Shown: one piece after another, positions 1 through 6,718 of the stretch
Layout of the letters: each line of letters starts with the position of its first letter
Numbering within the stretch: the first letter of the stretch is position 1
NCBI GenBank assembly: GCA_964482325.1
Contig: CAYZXD010000047.1
Location: 1-14,823, forward strand
Reading direction: 5' to 3'
Length of the DNA: 14,823 bases
Origin: CAYZJV01 sp964482325
GTDB lineage: Bacteria; Spirochaetota; Spirochaetia; Sphaerochaetales; Sphaerochaetaceae
The notes under the pieces: model-generated
What the model was told of the DNA's origin: nothing
What the model saw: the letters and a program-made list of their open reading frames with translations, nothing else
Databases searched by the model: none
Position numbers and translations under genes: made by a program

Positions 1-51
1 TTCCCAGTTGAATACTTTCTCTTTAAATGATTCGGTTGTTAATAATTCCAT
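1..51 (-). CDS. Probable thioredoxin, N-terminal 17 residues (runs off the left edge)
   Basis: Reading leftward from an ATG at base 51, 17 codons are open to the window edge and give MELLTTESFKEKVFNWE. This resembles the start of a bacterial thioredoxin group in which a phrase like FKEKVF is followed by a short acidic linker and then the CGPC active site. The active site would lie outside the window and cannot be checked. An AAGGAG ribosome binding site (minus strand, bases 58-63) sits 6 bases from the ATG, which fixes the start. If right, the product is a cytoplasmic disulfide reductase. The family call rests only on this short N-terminus; the reality of the gene start is better supported than its identity. 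Confidence 0.55.
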   Translation of the reverse strand, partial: MELLTTESFKEKVFNWE

Positions 52-197
52 CAATAACTCCTTGAAACTAAGCATAGGGGTGATGAAGAAAATAATAAAG
101 GAACAAAGTCACAATTCATCCGGGATGTCTGATCTATTTGATTGTCTTAGTCCTTCATATAAAACTCCGCCTCATACCCCGCAGCACTCAGTATCAA

Positions 198-464
198 GCC
201 ATCAGCCGATTCGGGCGCAACTGCGTCGACTTCTTGGTGGTGCTCAGACGATTGAAGGAGCTTGGAGTTGATGTATACTTTCAAAATGAGGATGTGCTGT
301 TATCAAGTGAGGCCGGTGAATTGATATTGACGCTCCAAGCGGCATTGGCCCAGGCAGAGAGCAAAGATAAGAGTACCAGCATCAGATAGGGCATCAAGAG
401 AAGCACTTCGCATCCCGGCTCCCCGTTCTTCTCCCGTGTGTGTTTTGGGTTTTGTCATGATGAT
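198..464 (+). pseudogene. Serine recombinase (resolvase/invertase family) fragment
   Basis: From base 198 the frame reads AISRFGRNCVDFLVVLRRLK and then ELGVDVYFQNED, GELILTL and AQAESKDKS. This is the classic sequence of the second half of a serine recombinase catalytic domain and the following E helix, with the conserved SRFGRN and the AQ-ES motif. An in-frame TAG at 387-389 sits where the family normally has Trp in an R-W-G-I-K sequence. Translation beyond it is still recognisable (GIKRS, then SRVCFGF, to base 464). The N-terminal catalytic serine region is missing or unreadable upstream, and the C-terminal DNA-binding part is absent because homology stops where the neighbouring ATPase relic begins. 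Such proteins cut and rejoin DNA during integration or inversion; this copy cannot be functional. Confidence 0.8.
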
Positions 465-955
465 CGGAAACATCTCCCAAGTGAAAGGCCTCCCCCCCCA
501 GCTCAGTTGCAATCTCCTTTGAAAGCAGTTTTGCTGAAGAACCGGTGATATACACCTCGCACAATTAGTCGTCTGTATCCTATTTACAAACTGCGCCCAC
601 CGGTTCACAAACAGCACTTCATCGAAAAAGAAATAGACCATCTGTTCATGTTTCTGGGGATACATCCCATAGCAATTATCCTCAATCACCGCAGGATCCG
701 ATCCTTCAAGCCTAAGGAGATCCAGCCGGTCATCAGAAAAATCAATGTAACAGATGTTTTTTGCGTCAACTCCCTCTTCAAGGAGGGATGCCATCTTCTC
801 ATGCTGCCAGGTAGATTTTCCGCAGCGTCGGATACCTATAATCAAGGTCGCCTTCTGCGGAACCACAAGTATTTGGGTATCCCTTGGAATAATGGAGGAT
901 TAGCTTCTCAGGTGTTTCTGTTGCTGGGCGATGATCAGGCGTAATATGTCATTTA
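465..955 (-). pseudogene. AAA ATPase (ATP-binding protein of the AAA_14/DUF4143 type), broken
   Basis: On the minus strand the frame contains a Walker A motif (GIRRCGKST, near bases 820-845), a conserved ENICYIDFSDDRL-like stretch (here KNICYIDF) and a Walker B strand ending in Asp-Glu (YFFFDE). Two compensating frameshifts follow. One base is lost near 558-566; the neighbouring frame then reads EVYITGSSAKLLSKEIATEL, which is the expected family sequence. The original frame returns across a run of eight C (492-499) and reads GGRPFTWEMFPI. Upstream, the reading frame extends past the first ATG at 866 into NDILRLIIAQQQKHLRS, then is cut by a TAA. The C-terminal two thirds of the usual approximately 400-residue protein is missing. 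Members of this family are common, poorly characterised ATPases in anaerobes. Confidence 0.8.
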
Positions 956-1068
956 GCTTGATACCCCTTCACCAGATATAAGTCAAATAGTTTCCAAATA
1001 TTTGTAAACTTATAGTTAATAGTTATCAATATTTTAGAAACTTTGGTGCCGTATGATACTACAGCCCC

Positions 1069-1086
1069 AAAAGCTCAAGAGCTTTT
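1069..1086. terminator. Palindromic hairpin, possible bidirectional terminator
   Basis: AAAAGCTC and GAGCTTTT are perfect inverted repeats separated by AA; folding as RNA would give a 7-base-pair stem with a CAAG tetraloop. On the plus strand the second arm ends in four T and is followed by CTTT. The stem is short and AT-rich, so a terminator role is only plausible. Confidence 0.35.
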
Positions 1087-1203
1087 CTTTAAGAGATAGG
1101 TCTCATGGGAACAAATCAATCCTCCATGGGAGAAATGGGATAATAGGGACTTGAAACCCTACCGTTACATTATCAGAACATAACAGTTGTACTCAGGCAG
1201 CAA

Positions 1204-1221
1204 AGTGTACTCGTGTACACT
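1204..1221. promoter_or_regulatory. Perfect inverted repeat upstream of the small membrane ORF
   Basis: AGTGTAC, four bases TCGT, then GTACACT form a perfect 7-base-pair hairpin or operator-like site about 60 bases before the ATG at 1283. A second TGTACTC lies just upstream (around 1188). Function unknown. Confidence 0.3.
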
Positions 1222-1282
1222 CAGACAAGTCCAATCGAGATCTCAGGAAGTCCTTCCGCTGGTTGGAATGAAAGGAAGGACT

Positions 1283-1483
1283 ATGAGAAAAATTGCTACA
1301 GGAGCAGGAATCCTATCAATACTGCTGTTTGCCTATGGAATGTTGCGGCACAGATATCTGATCAATAAGGAATTTTGGAAGCCAGTTCGGTTCATCGCAT
1401 CAGAAAGAATCGTCCTTTCGATGCTCCTTATCGCATATGTTGTTGTGAATATCCCTGTATTCTCCATTATCTCTAGCCAATAA
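1283..1483 (+). CDS. Small two-helix membrane protein, unknown
   Basis: This 66-residue ORF begins MRKIATGAG and holds two hydrophobic segments: residues about 7-20 (ILSILLFAYGM region) and about 42-62 (SMLLIAYVVVNIPVFSII). Between them is a charged loop containing KEFWKPVRF. The start at 1283 is chosen because AAAGGAAGG at 1271-1279 is an acceptable ribosome binding site; the frame is open further upstream (an ATG at 1268), but without a better site. I do not recognise the family. The frame continues past its TAA into sequence that still looks coding (1484-1727), so this may be the surviving N-terminal part of a longer broken gene rather than a complete small protein. Confidence 0.4.
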   Translation: MRKIATGAGILSILLFAYGMLRHRYLINKEFWKPVRFIASERIVLSMLLIAYVVVNIPVFSIISSQ

Positions 1484-1727
1484 GAACTTATCCATTCCCT
1501 AAGGAATACCTCTCATCATGCCCCACAAGCCCAAGCGATCTGGAGTGTAAACAGCATGGAGTACGAGACGTTGCTGGAAATTCTTCGACATCTCAAAGCT
1601 TCCAGTCTTTGCCATAGATACGAGTGAGTTGGAGCGATATGCCCATCTACCGGAGCTTGAGGATGCAACCAAGCACATCGCAGATTCTGCCTCAATACAG
1701 ACCGTCCCCCATGCATTGACAGGGTAA
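1484..1727 (+). pseudogene. Decayed coding stretch, unidentified
   Basis: Directly after the TAA of the two-helix ORF, the same frame reads HHAPQAQAIWSVNSMEYETL. After a shift of one base at an AAA run near 1578-1580, the next frame reads FFDISKLPVFAIDTSELERY and then LPELEDATKHIADSASIQTV up to a TAA at 1725-1727. Codon choice (GAG, CTT, GAT, GCA, ACC, AAG) matches the real genes nearby, unlike random sequence. I do not recognise the protein; it looks like a soluble C-terminal domain that has lost its gene. The minus-strand ORF covering the same bases is judged a shadow. Confidence 0.4.
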
Positions 1728-1878
1728 TTATAGGACAGGAAATGCATAAACTTCCAATGGAAGCTTTCTGTCAACTCTCATTCCGCCAGACTGAGGATAA
1801 ATATAAAGGGTCCTATAAATATTACGGTAAACTTATCAACACATACTCCAGTCAAAACATGCTGGACATCACTAACTT

Positions 1879-2065
1879 TTAGTATCTGCTGGTGTTCTGC
1901 TTTTCCGCTTCTAGCGAGACTCTCTGCTGTAAGTTGATATAGTAATCCTCTCTGGTTCCGAAATAATGGGCAAGATGCAAAGCGGTATCGAGAGAGCTTC
2001 CGCTTTCCACTAAGAATTTTTTGAATGCTCGGGCAAAATGGAGAAAGGATACCAGGTACAAAATT
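1879..2065 (-). pseudogene. HigA-like antitoxin (XRE-type HTH) remnant
   Basis: On the minus strand one frame ends with LDTALHLAHYFGTREDYYIN followed by LQQRVSLEAEKQ. This is the signature C-terminal half of the HigA/VapI antitoxin family (second half of the helix-turn-helix, then an F-W-L-N-L-Q-like motif). The preceding part, SIQKILSGKR, is the expected turn but lies in a different frame, so one small indel near 1995-2008 breaks the gene. Residues before this are not recognisable. HigA normally represses its own operon and neutralises the mRNA interferase HigB; no HigB gene is visible on either side, so this is an orphan relic. Confidence 0.65.
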
Positions 2066-2139
2066 TTCTCCATGGTACCATTCGAAGAAACAGGATATAC
2101 TCAAACGACGAATAACGTTCCACATAAAAAGGATTACCC

Positions 2140-2589
2140 ATGAATACCAAGGGCACTGTGACGTTGAGCAAACAGGAAAATCTCGTCCAAATCGGAAAGT
2201 TCGTGCTCTTCTCTATCAGTGCTGGAATCATTCAGGTAATTGTGTTCACACTGCTCGAGGAACTCTTCCATCTACCCTATTGGCCAAGCTACCTGAGTGC
2301 ACTCATTGCCAGCATCATCTACAATTTTACCGTCAATAGACGATTCACGTTCAAGAGCGCCAACAATATACCTAAGGCCATGATACAACTGGGTATCTAC
2401 TACGCCATCTTTACACCGCTTTCTACCTGGTGGGGAGATGCATTGGTACAACAGGGACTTTCCGATTACATCGTATTAGGAGGAACCATGATTATCAACC
2501 TGGTCACCGAATACTGTGTCAATCGATTCATTATCTACCGAACGTCCATGAATACCCGAGAGAAGGTGGGTCCTGAACCTTCACCTTGA
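2140..2589 (+). CDS. GtrA-family membrane protein
   Basis: 149 residues, the usual length of GtrA-like proteins (PF04138). Four hydrophobic segments can be seen at about residues 20-45, 48-65, 82-105 and 112-135. Diagnostic motifs are NFTVNRRFTF (around 62-71) after helix 2 and NLVTEYCVNRFIIYR near the C-terminus. Family members are thought to help flip or hand over polyprenyl-linked sugars across the inner membrane for cell-surface polysaccharide modification, often beside a glycosyltransferase; none is present here. AAAAAGGA lies at 2126-2133 before the ATG. The gene stands alone, preceded by the antitoxin relic and followed by about 300 non-coding bases. It appears intact. Confidence 0.85.
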   Translation: MNTKGTVTLSKQENLVQIGKFVLFSISAGIIQVIVFTLLEELFHLPYWPSYLSALIASIIYNFTVNRRFTFKSANNIPKAMIQLGIYYAIFTPLSTWWGDALVQQGLSDYIVLGGTMIINLVTEYCVNRFIIYRTSMNTREKVGPEPSP

Positions 2590-2796
2590 GTGTGAGAAGC
2601 GACGATTATCTACCTCGTACCAATTTTTTCCCAACCGTGACAATCCAGTAAAAAACCAACAGTATCATGCACGGCTTCCTCATCTTTGCACTCCCTCATC
2701 AAACCTTCTTTGTTCAAGATAAGTACGGATCCTGGTATTTCTCAATAGGCTTTAGACTCAGGCTCCATAGTGGCGGCGTATACGAAATTATTATCT

Positions 2797-2824
2797 TTGC
2801 GAAAATCTTGTCCCGTGGTATATT
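2797..2824 (+). promoter_or_regulatory. Candidate sigma-70 promoter of the two-gene unknown operon
   Basis: TTGCGA at 2797-2802 and TATATT at 2819-2824 are separated by 16 bases. Transcription would start about 50 bases upstream of the ribosome binding site hairpin. The rest of the gap from 2590 holds no gene I can support. Confidence 0.45.
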
Positions 2825-2865
2825 CTATGCATGGTTATCTACCACACTCAAGATAACTCCTCTTA

Positions 2866-2890
2866 GTCCTCCTCCTTATTAATGGAGGAC
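2866..2890 (+). promoter_or_regulatory. Hairpin that would mask the ribosome binding site
   Basis: GTCCTCC (2866-2872) is perfectly complementary to GGAGGAC (2884-2890), with an 11-base loop. The second arm contains the GGAGGA ribosome binding site of the following gene, so the fold would hide it. This is seen in the sequence; a regulatory role is inference. It also supports the ATG at 2897 rather than the one at 2882, which would overlap the binding site itself. Confidence 0.5.
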
Positions 2891-2896
2891 GAATTT

Positions 2897-3994
2897 ATGA
2901 AAAACGCAATCGCTGTGCCCATCCGCCATCAGTGGCGGGAATGCTCATCCCTCCGGGACCTTGCGCACGTGTTGGTGCACGAGGTCAACCTAGAGGGAAG
3001 GAAGATCGTGGCTCACGGTCGGTCACTCATCCAAGAATTACTGGTTGCTCCAGATGACCAGCCAGGAGAGGAGGAAATGACCGATGTCACCTGGGTTCTC
3101 ATCGATGATGGGCTTCTGCTCGTTCGATGGCCGTACGAGATGTGGCAGGGAGGATATCAGAGGGACAACCCATCTGTGCTGTGGATTCCCGATATTGATA
3201 AAGAAGGTTCCTCCCTGGTCGAATCCTGTCTGCAATCAATCGAAAGGGCTGAGATCGGCAGGGTCACCGAAGGATATGAGAAGAAGTATGTCAAGCAGGA
3301 TATAAATCTGCGAGTCGACTCGATCCTGCTTCTGCAGGATGATCTGAACCTCTATGCCTATCCACTGGACGAAACACCAGAGGAACACTTTCTGGACGAT
3401 ATCACGTCAGATAGACTGCACGCACTGGGTATCAGGTTCGTAGAAACCGGGTACACCGGCTACCTCGACCTGTACTACTGTGACCTGTTCGTGCAGAGCC
3501 CCGATTGGCGATACAGTCGTATCCCGTGGCTGAAACGGGAACCAACCCTCGCTACACAAGCCTACGCTTATATGGTACTGGTGGCGGGAAATAAGTGTTC
3601 AGCACTCGTATGTGACGGAAGTGAAAAACGCGAATGCCTGTTTTGTGAGCAGTTCTCCGGTCCCGCGATCGCTTTAATCCGAATCTTGGTTTTCAGGGCA
3701 GCGGTGACCGGGGATTGGCCGTATGAGGCATGGTTCAATCCACGAGAGATCTGGATACGAGCGATGGATGATTGGAAGGTGTTCCTGGCTCACGACGATT
3801 GGGAAGGTCTTTTTGAGACGCTGTGCAAACCCGATTATACGCAACATACGATAAACACTTCATGGCTGTATCTGGTGAACGAGTGTTACCGAGCTGATTA
3901 CAGCCTGATGAAAATGCTGCTCCGGTATCTGTATGACTGGGTGGCACAGGTATTAAAAACTGAGGAGGGGGTTACGACCTACTGCATATGGTAA
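2897..3994 (+). CDS. Unknown 365-residue protein, first gene of an overlapping pair
   Basis: I do not recognise this protein. It has no signal peptide or clear membrane helix, is acidic and rich in Trp and Tyr, and is probably cytoplasmic. Residues 60-100 hold alternating hydrophobic strands (VTWVLIDDGLLLVRWPYEMW) suggesting a beta-sheet core. Residues 234-250 contain four Cys spaced C-x4-C-x7-C-x2-C, possibly a metal-binding knuckle. The C-terminal third (275-350) is predicted by eye to be helical. The start at 2897 is chosen for GGAGGA 7 bases upstream; an in-frame ATG at 2882 would add only five residues. The stop overlaps the next gene by 7 bases, implying translational coupling. Codon use is somewhat GC-richer than that of the HD-GYP gene downstream. 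Confidence 0.8.
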   Translation: MKNAIAVPIRHQWRECSSLRDLAHVLVHEVNLEGRKIVAHGRSLIQELLVAPDDQPGEEEMTDVTWVLIDDGLLLVRWPYEMWQGGYQRDNPSVLWIPDIDKEGSSLVESCLQSIERAEIGRVTEGYEKKYVKQDINLRVDSILLLQDDLNLYAYPLDETPEEHFLDDITSDRLHALGIRFVETGYTGYLDLYYCDLFVQSPDWRYSRIPWLKREPTLATQAYAYMVLVAGNKCSALVCDGSEKRECLFCEQFSGPAIALIRILVFRAAVTGDWPYEAWFNPREIWIRAMDDWKVFLAHDDWEGLFETLCKPDYTQHTINTSWLYLVNECYRADYSLMKMLLRYLYDWVAQVLKTEEGVTTYCIW

Positions 3995-5148
3995 ACAATG
4001 AAGAGTTCAAGAAATATCTGGAAGAAGCGTACTGGTGGAGGGTCGATTCATCCACGAAACTTGACGGCCACGCCATCCTGATCGAGCTGACGAGGCTAGA
4101 CATCATCGATCATTCGGCGGAATTCCTGGAGGACGGATATCCCCCACGAAAGGAGAGCGGGCGTATCCGCCTGTATCGGATAGCTCCGGATTCACCACCC
4201 GGAACTCCCAAGAAATACCTGTCCGAGGAGTTCGCCAAGCGGTGCCGAAAGGAACATGACAAATTAGGATATCCAGTCATGCTGACATGCCAAGGTGATG
4301 ATTCCAGAGATTCCATAGACTGGCTCATCCCGGTACAGTTTGAGAAACAGACAGTGTTCATCAAGGCATGGGATATGCGGATAATGGAAACGGTGAAGGC
4401 CTTTGCTCTTGCATTCAATCGGAAGCACACAGGGGCCTGGGAATACCTGGCCAAGGGCAACGTGTGGTCCCTCCATGATGAGGAGTTCTTATACACACAC
4501 AATTATAGCGGTGAGGGAGTGTCTGAACATCAAGATCTCTCGGTACAACTCGTGCAGTTGCATGCAAGAGTGGGGGACGTCACCCCGGGACTGTTCATGG
4601 ACGAAGACGGAGTGTACGTGCCCATGGTAATGAACGAGAATACACGGGAAGGATTTGAGTTCAGTGCCCCCTATGGTAGGCATTTCAGGATATCGGTGAA
4701 GAAATTTACCGAAGGCATCCCTGTCATACTTCTACGGAGAGAATCGCGTATGGAAAATATGGTACCGGAGACGTTACATGACATCATAAGATGGTCGGTA
4801 CAATCAACCGGAGACTTTGTGATCGATGTGGACATCGCATCAACCCCTTCTGAAGGGGAGTCCGTGTCAAAACGCTACCGACTACCGATCGGAGATTTGC
4901 GGAAGAATCTACGCAGAGAACATAGTGCTGTCTTAATATGCCAATCCTTGGATATGCGGAGCACGCAGGAAAAAAGAGCTGAAAAACGGGTATTGTTCTA
5001 TGACAAGGAAAAACTGGAACGGTTCTGGACAGAGAAGATCTTCTGTAACCCATGGGTCGATGCGCATGGCAACCTGCGATTCCTGAATGGAGCGACCTTC
5101 CCAGCCTCTTGGATTGTGAGGATAGCAACCTACTTGGAGGATTCTTGA
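3988..5148 (+). CDS. Unknown 386-residue protein, second gene of the overlapping pair
   Basis: I do not recognise this protein either. It begins MVNNEEFKKYLEEAYWWRVD and shows no signal peptide and no membrane segment. Visible features are a basic, polar stretch at residues 50-95, a mixed alpha/beta-looking middle, and a charged helix near 322-350 (MRSTQEKRAEKR, then KEKLERFWTEK) followed by a short strand-rich C-terminus with NPWVDAHGNLRF. Its ATG lies inside the last codons of the upstream gene (bases 3988-3994 shared), and the purine-rich GAGGAGGGGG at 3961-3970 is rather far for a normal binding site, so reinitiation by ribosomes finishing the first gene is likely. The strict overlap suggests the two products act together or in fixed ratio. 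A hairpin terminator follows about 150 bases after the stop. Confidence 0.8.
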   Translation: MVNNEEFKKYLEEAYWWRVDSSTKLDGHAILIELTRLDIIDHSAEFLEDGYPPRKESGRIRLYRIAPDSPPGTPKKYLSEEFAKRCRKEHDKLGYPVMLTCQGDDSRDSIDWLIPVQFEKQTVFIKAWDMRIMETVKAFALAFNRKHTGAWEYLAKGNVWSLHDEEFLYTHNYSGEGVSEHQDLSVQLVQLHARVGDVTPGLFMDEDGVYVPMVMNENTREGFEFSAPYGRHFRISVKKFTEGIPVILLRRESRMENMVPETLHDIIRWSVQSTGDFVIDVDIASTPSEGESVSKRYRLPIGDLRKNLRREHSAVLICQSLDMRSTQEKRAEKRVLFYDKEKLERFWTEKIFCNPWVDAHGNLRFLNGATFPASWIVRIATYLEDS

Positions 5149-5293
5149 AGGAACTGGTTCACTGAGAAACATAAAATCCTTTCATATAATCGTCATATGG
5201 GATTGAAGAAACACAAGAAGAGTTTCCAGCTGTGCACTCTCATTTGCATAAAGCGGTGGTGATTCATCACAAAGAAACAAAATTCTAGTATGC

Positions 5294-5317
5294 AAGCCGG
5301 TGGGAGTCCGCCGGCTT
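5294..5317 (+). terminator. Hairpin terminator after the unknown operon
   Basis: AAGCCGGTGG and CCGCCGGCTT pair over 10 positions, including one G-T wobble, around a GAGT loop; ATTCAATCGTTTGTTTG follows. The strong GC stem 145 bases after the second unknown gene fits a transcription end, although the T tract is imperfect. Confidence 0.6.
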
Positions 5318-5370
5318 ATTCAATCGTTTGTTTGAAGCATGTAATCAAATAATTAAGGAAGGGGAGTAAG

Positions 5371-5516
5371 AAATCAAGGTGGTCGCACCCATCTCCTCCA
5401 CAGCTCTTTCGTACGTGACCTTCCGGGTCATTTAGGCGATTGTAATCTACCTGCTGCAGCTTGTAACGTGCATGGCATTCTGGAAACCGCTGATCAAGAA
5501 GTTCATACACGGATGA
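5371..5516 (+). pseudogene. C-terminal relic of a membrane transporter, perhaps a PTS EIIC
   Basis: One frame reads EIKVVAPISSTALSYVTFRV, then a TAG at 5433-5435, then AIVIYLLQLVTCMAFWKPLI and KKFIHG before a TGA. The codon choice (GTG, GTC, CTG, CTG, CAG, AAG, AAG, TTC) is that of a real gene and the tail is strongly hydrophobic with a final basic W-x-P-x-I-K-K segment. This is reminiscent of the last helix of sugar phosphotransferase EIIC permeases. No start codon, ribosome binding site or upstream domain remains. The transporter identity is a guess; the claim that this is former coding sequence is somewhat stronger. Confidence 0.35.
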
Positions 5517-5538
5517 GTTAAATAACTTCTTTTAAAGA

Positions 5539-5567
5539 TTGAACCTACATAAAAACGGGTGTAATAT
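5539..5567 (+). promoter_or_regulatory. Sigma-70 promoter of the HD-GYP gene
   Basis: TTGAAC (5539-5544) and TAATAT (5562-5567) with a 17-base spacer, about 30 bases before the GTG start. Good match and correct placement. Confidence 0.6.
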
Positions 5568-5596
5568 GGGGCTATTCAAATCATGGAGGGAGAACA

Positions 5597-6718
5597 GTGC
5601 TCACTCAGCATGAAGATATCTATAAGACATTGCTTGAGCTGTCCTTTGAAGTCAGCGAAGTGATTATCAACACCACGGACCGAGTGGCGATGTACAAGAA
5701 AATCCTTGACAGGATCTGTGACAGATTGGGTTTTGATTATGCTGAAATATGGGAAATGTCCAAGGATGAACGTTTAGTGAAAACAAACATCATGACCGTT
5801 CGAAACAGCTCGATGGAAGGATTTGCTGACGTAAGCCAGAATTACTCCTTTTTATTTGGGAAGGGGATTCCAGGGATCACTTGGAAAGTTCGGCAACCGC
5901 AATGGATAGACAATGTGCAGGAAGAACATACTTTCCTCAGGAGAGTTGAAGCCAAAACACATGATGTGAAAACTGGGATCACTGTGCCAATTTTCGCATA
6001 CGATTATCTGGATGCCGTCTGCTTTTTCTTCAGCAAGAGGAAATTGGTACGAGCGCCGATATTCCTGGATCTGTTGAACTACTTCGCACAAATTATCGGG
6101 ATCAATATCATCAAGGAAGAACTCAATCGCGAGGTAAAAAATGTTCTCCAGAAGAATAAAAAGGAAAATGAAATCAACATAAGAACCGTTAATAAGATCT
6201 TTGACCTTCGTGATCCCTACACGATTTCCCATCAGTCTGAAGTAGCTGATTTTTCAAAAACCTTGGGAGAACACATGGGATTGAATGAGGATGCAATCAA
6301 TGATCTCTATCTCGGAGGAACCTATCATGACATCGGGAAAATTGAAATTCCTCAGGAGATTCTCAGCAAACCAAGGAGTCTCAACAAGGAAGAATACAAT
6401 CTTGTAAAAAGGCATCCAAAAACCGGGTATGAAATTCTGATCGATTCCTCTCTATCGGACAATGTGAAGCAAATTGTTTTGGAACATCATGAACGCCTTG
6501 ATGGAAGCGGATATCCGAATCAATTAAAAGGAAATGAAATACATGATCTGTCAGAAATAGTCGCTGTGTCCGATGTTGTTTCAGCAATGAAATCCCATAG
6601 ACCCTATCGGGCAGCCCTTCCACCAGAGGTCGTGATTGACGAGCTGAATAGGCAAGCCGGGATCAGCCTGGACAAAGATATCACAAAACTGGCAATTGAC
6701 GTGTTGTGCAGCAAATAG
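5597..6718 (+). CDS. GAF and HD-GYP domain protein, probable cyclic-di-GMP phosphodiesterase
   Basis: 373 residues, cytoplasmic. Residues about 25-170 form a GAF sensor domain, shown by the GKGIPGITWKVRQPQWIDNV segment (89-108). A charged helix (175-200) links it to an HD-GYP domain (about 200-373) with DPYTISH (H212), the HD pair at 244-245 in YHDIGKIEIP, H273, the HH pair at 297-298, the GYP triplet at 305-307 and the HRPYR motif at 334-338. These are the metal ligands and signature residues of enzymes that hydrolyse cyclic-di-GMP to GMP. The start is a GTG at 5597, fixed by GGAGGG (5585-5590) 6 bases upstream. No receiver domain is present, so the GAF domain is the likely signal input. It is transcribed alone from its own promoter. 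Confidence 0.9.
   Translation: MLTQHEDIYKTLLELSFEVSEVIINTTDRVAMYKKILDRICDRLGFDYAEIWEMSKDERLVKTNIMTVRNSSMEGFADVSQNYSFLFGKGIPGITWKVRQPQWIDNVQEEHTFLRRVEAKTHDVKTGITVPIFAYDYLDAVCFFFSKRKLVRAPIFLDLLNYFAQIIGINIIKEELNREVKNVLQKNKKENEINIRTVNKIFDLRDPYTISHQSEVADFSKTLGEHMGLNEDAINDLYLGGTYHDIGKIEIPQEILSKPRSLNKEEYNLVKRHPKTGYEILIDSSLSDNVKQIVLEHHERLDGSGYPNQLKGNEIHDLSEIVAVSDVVSAMKSHRPYRAALPPEVVIDELNRQAGISLDKDITKLAIDVLCSK

Larger units (their letters stand above)
956..1282. other. Non-coding stretch between the ATPase relic and the small membrane ORF
   Basis: An AT-rich part (about 985-1045) has no convincing open frame. The stretch then carries two perfect hairpins (1069-1086 and 1204-1221), listed separately. 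I see no clear sigma-70 promoter pair and no complete RNA gene. Confidence 0.5.

Noticed and set aside
151..330. Open minus-strand frame ending ILSAAGYEAEFYMKD at a TAA near 151
   Set aside because: Mostly the antisense of the recombinase relic; no start codon, and only the last few codons look coding-like.
1139..1165. A tRNA T-arm-like sequence on the minus strand (TAGGG, TTTCAAGT, CCCTA)
   Set aside because: The loop has one base too many, and no matching acceptor stem, D-arm or sound anticodon arm can be found; at most a relic or chance.
2667..2882. 71-codon plus-strand ORF before the unknown operon
   Set aside because: No ribosome binding site, odd composition, and it overlaps the promoter and hairpin of the real operon.
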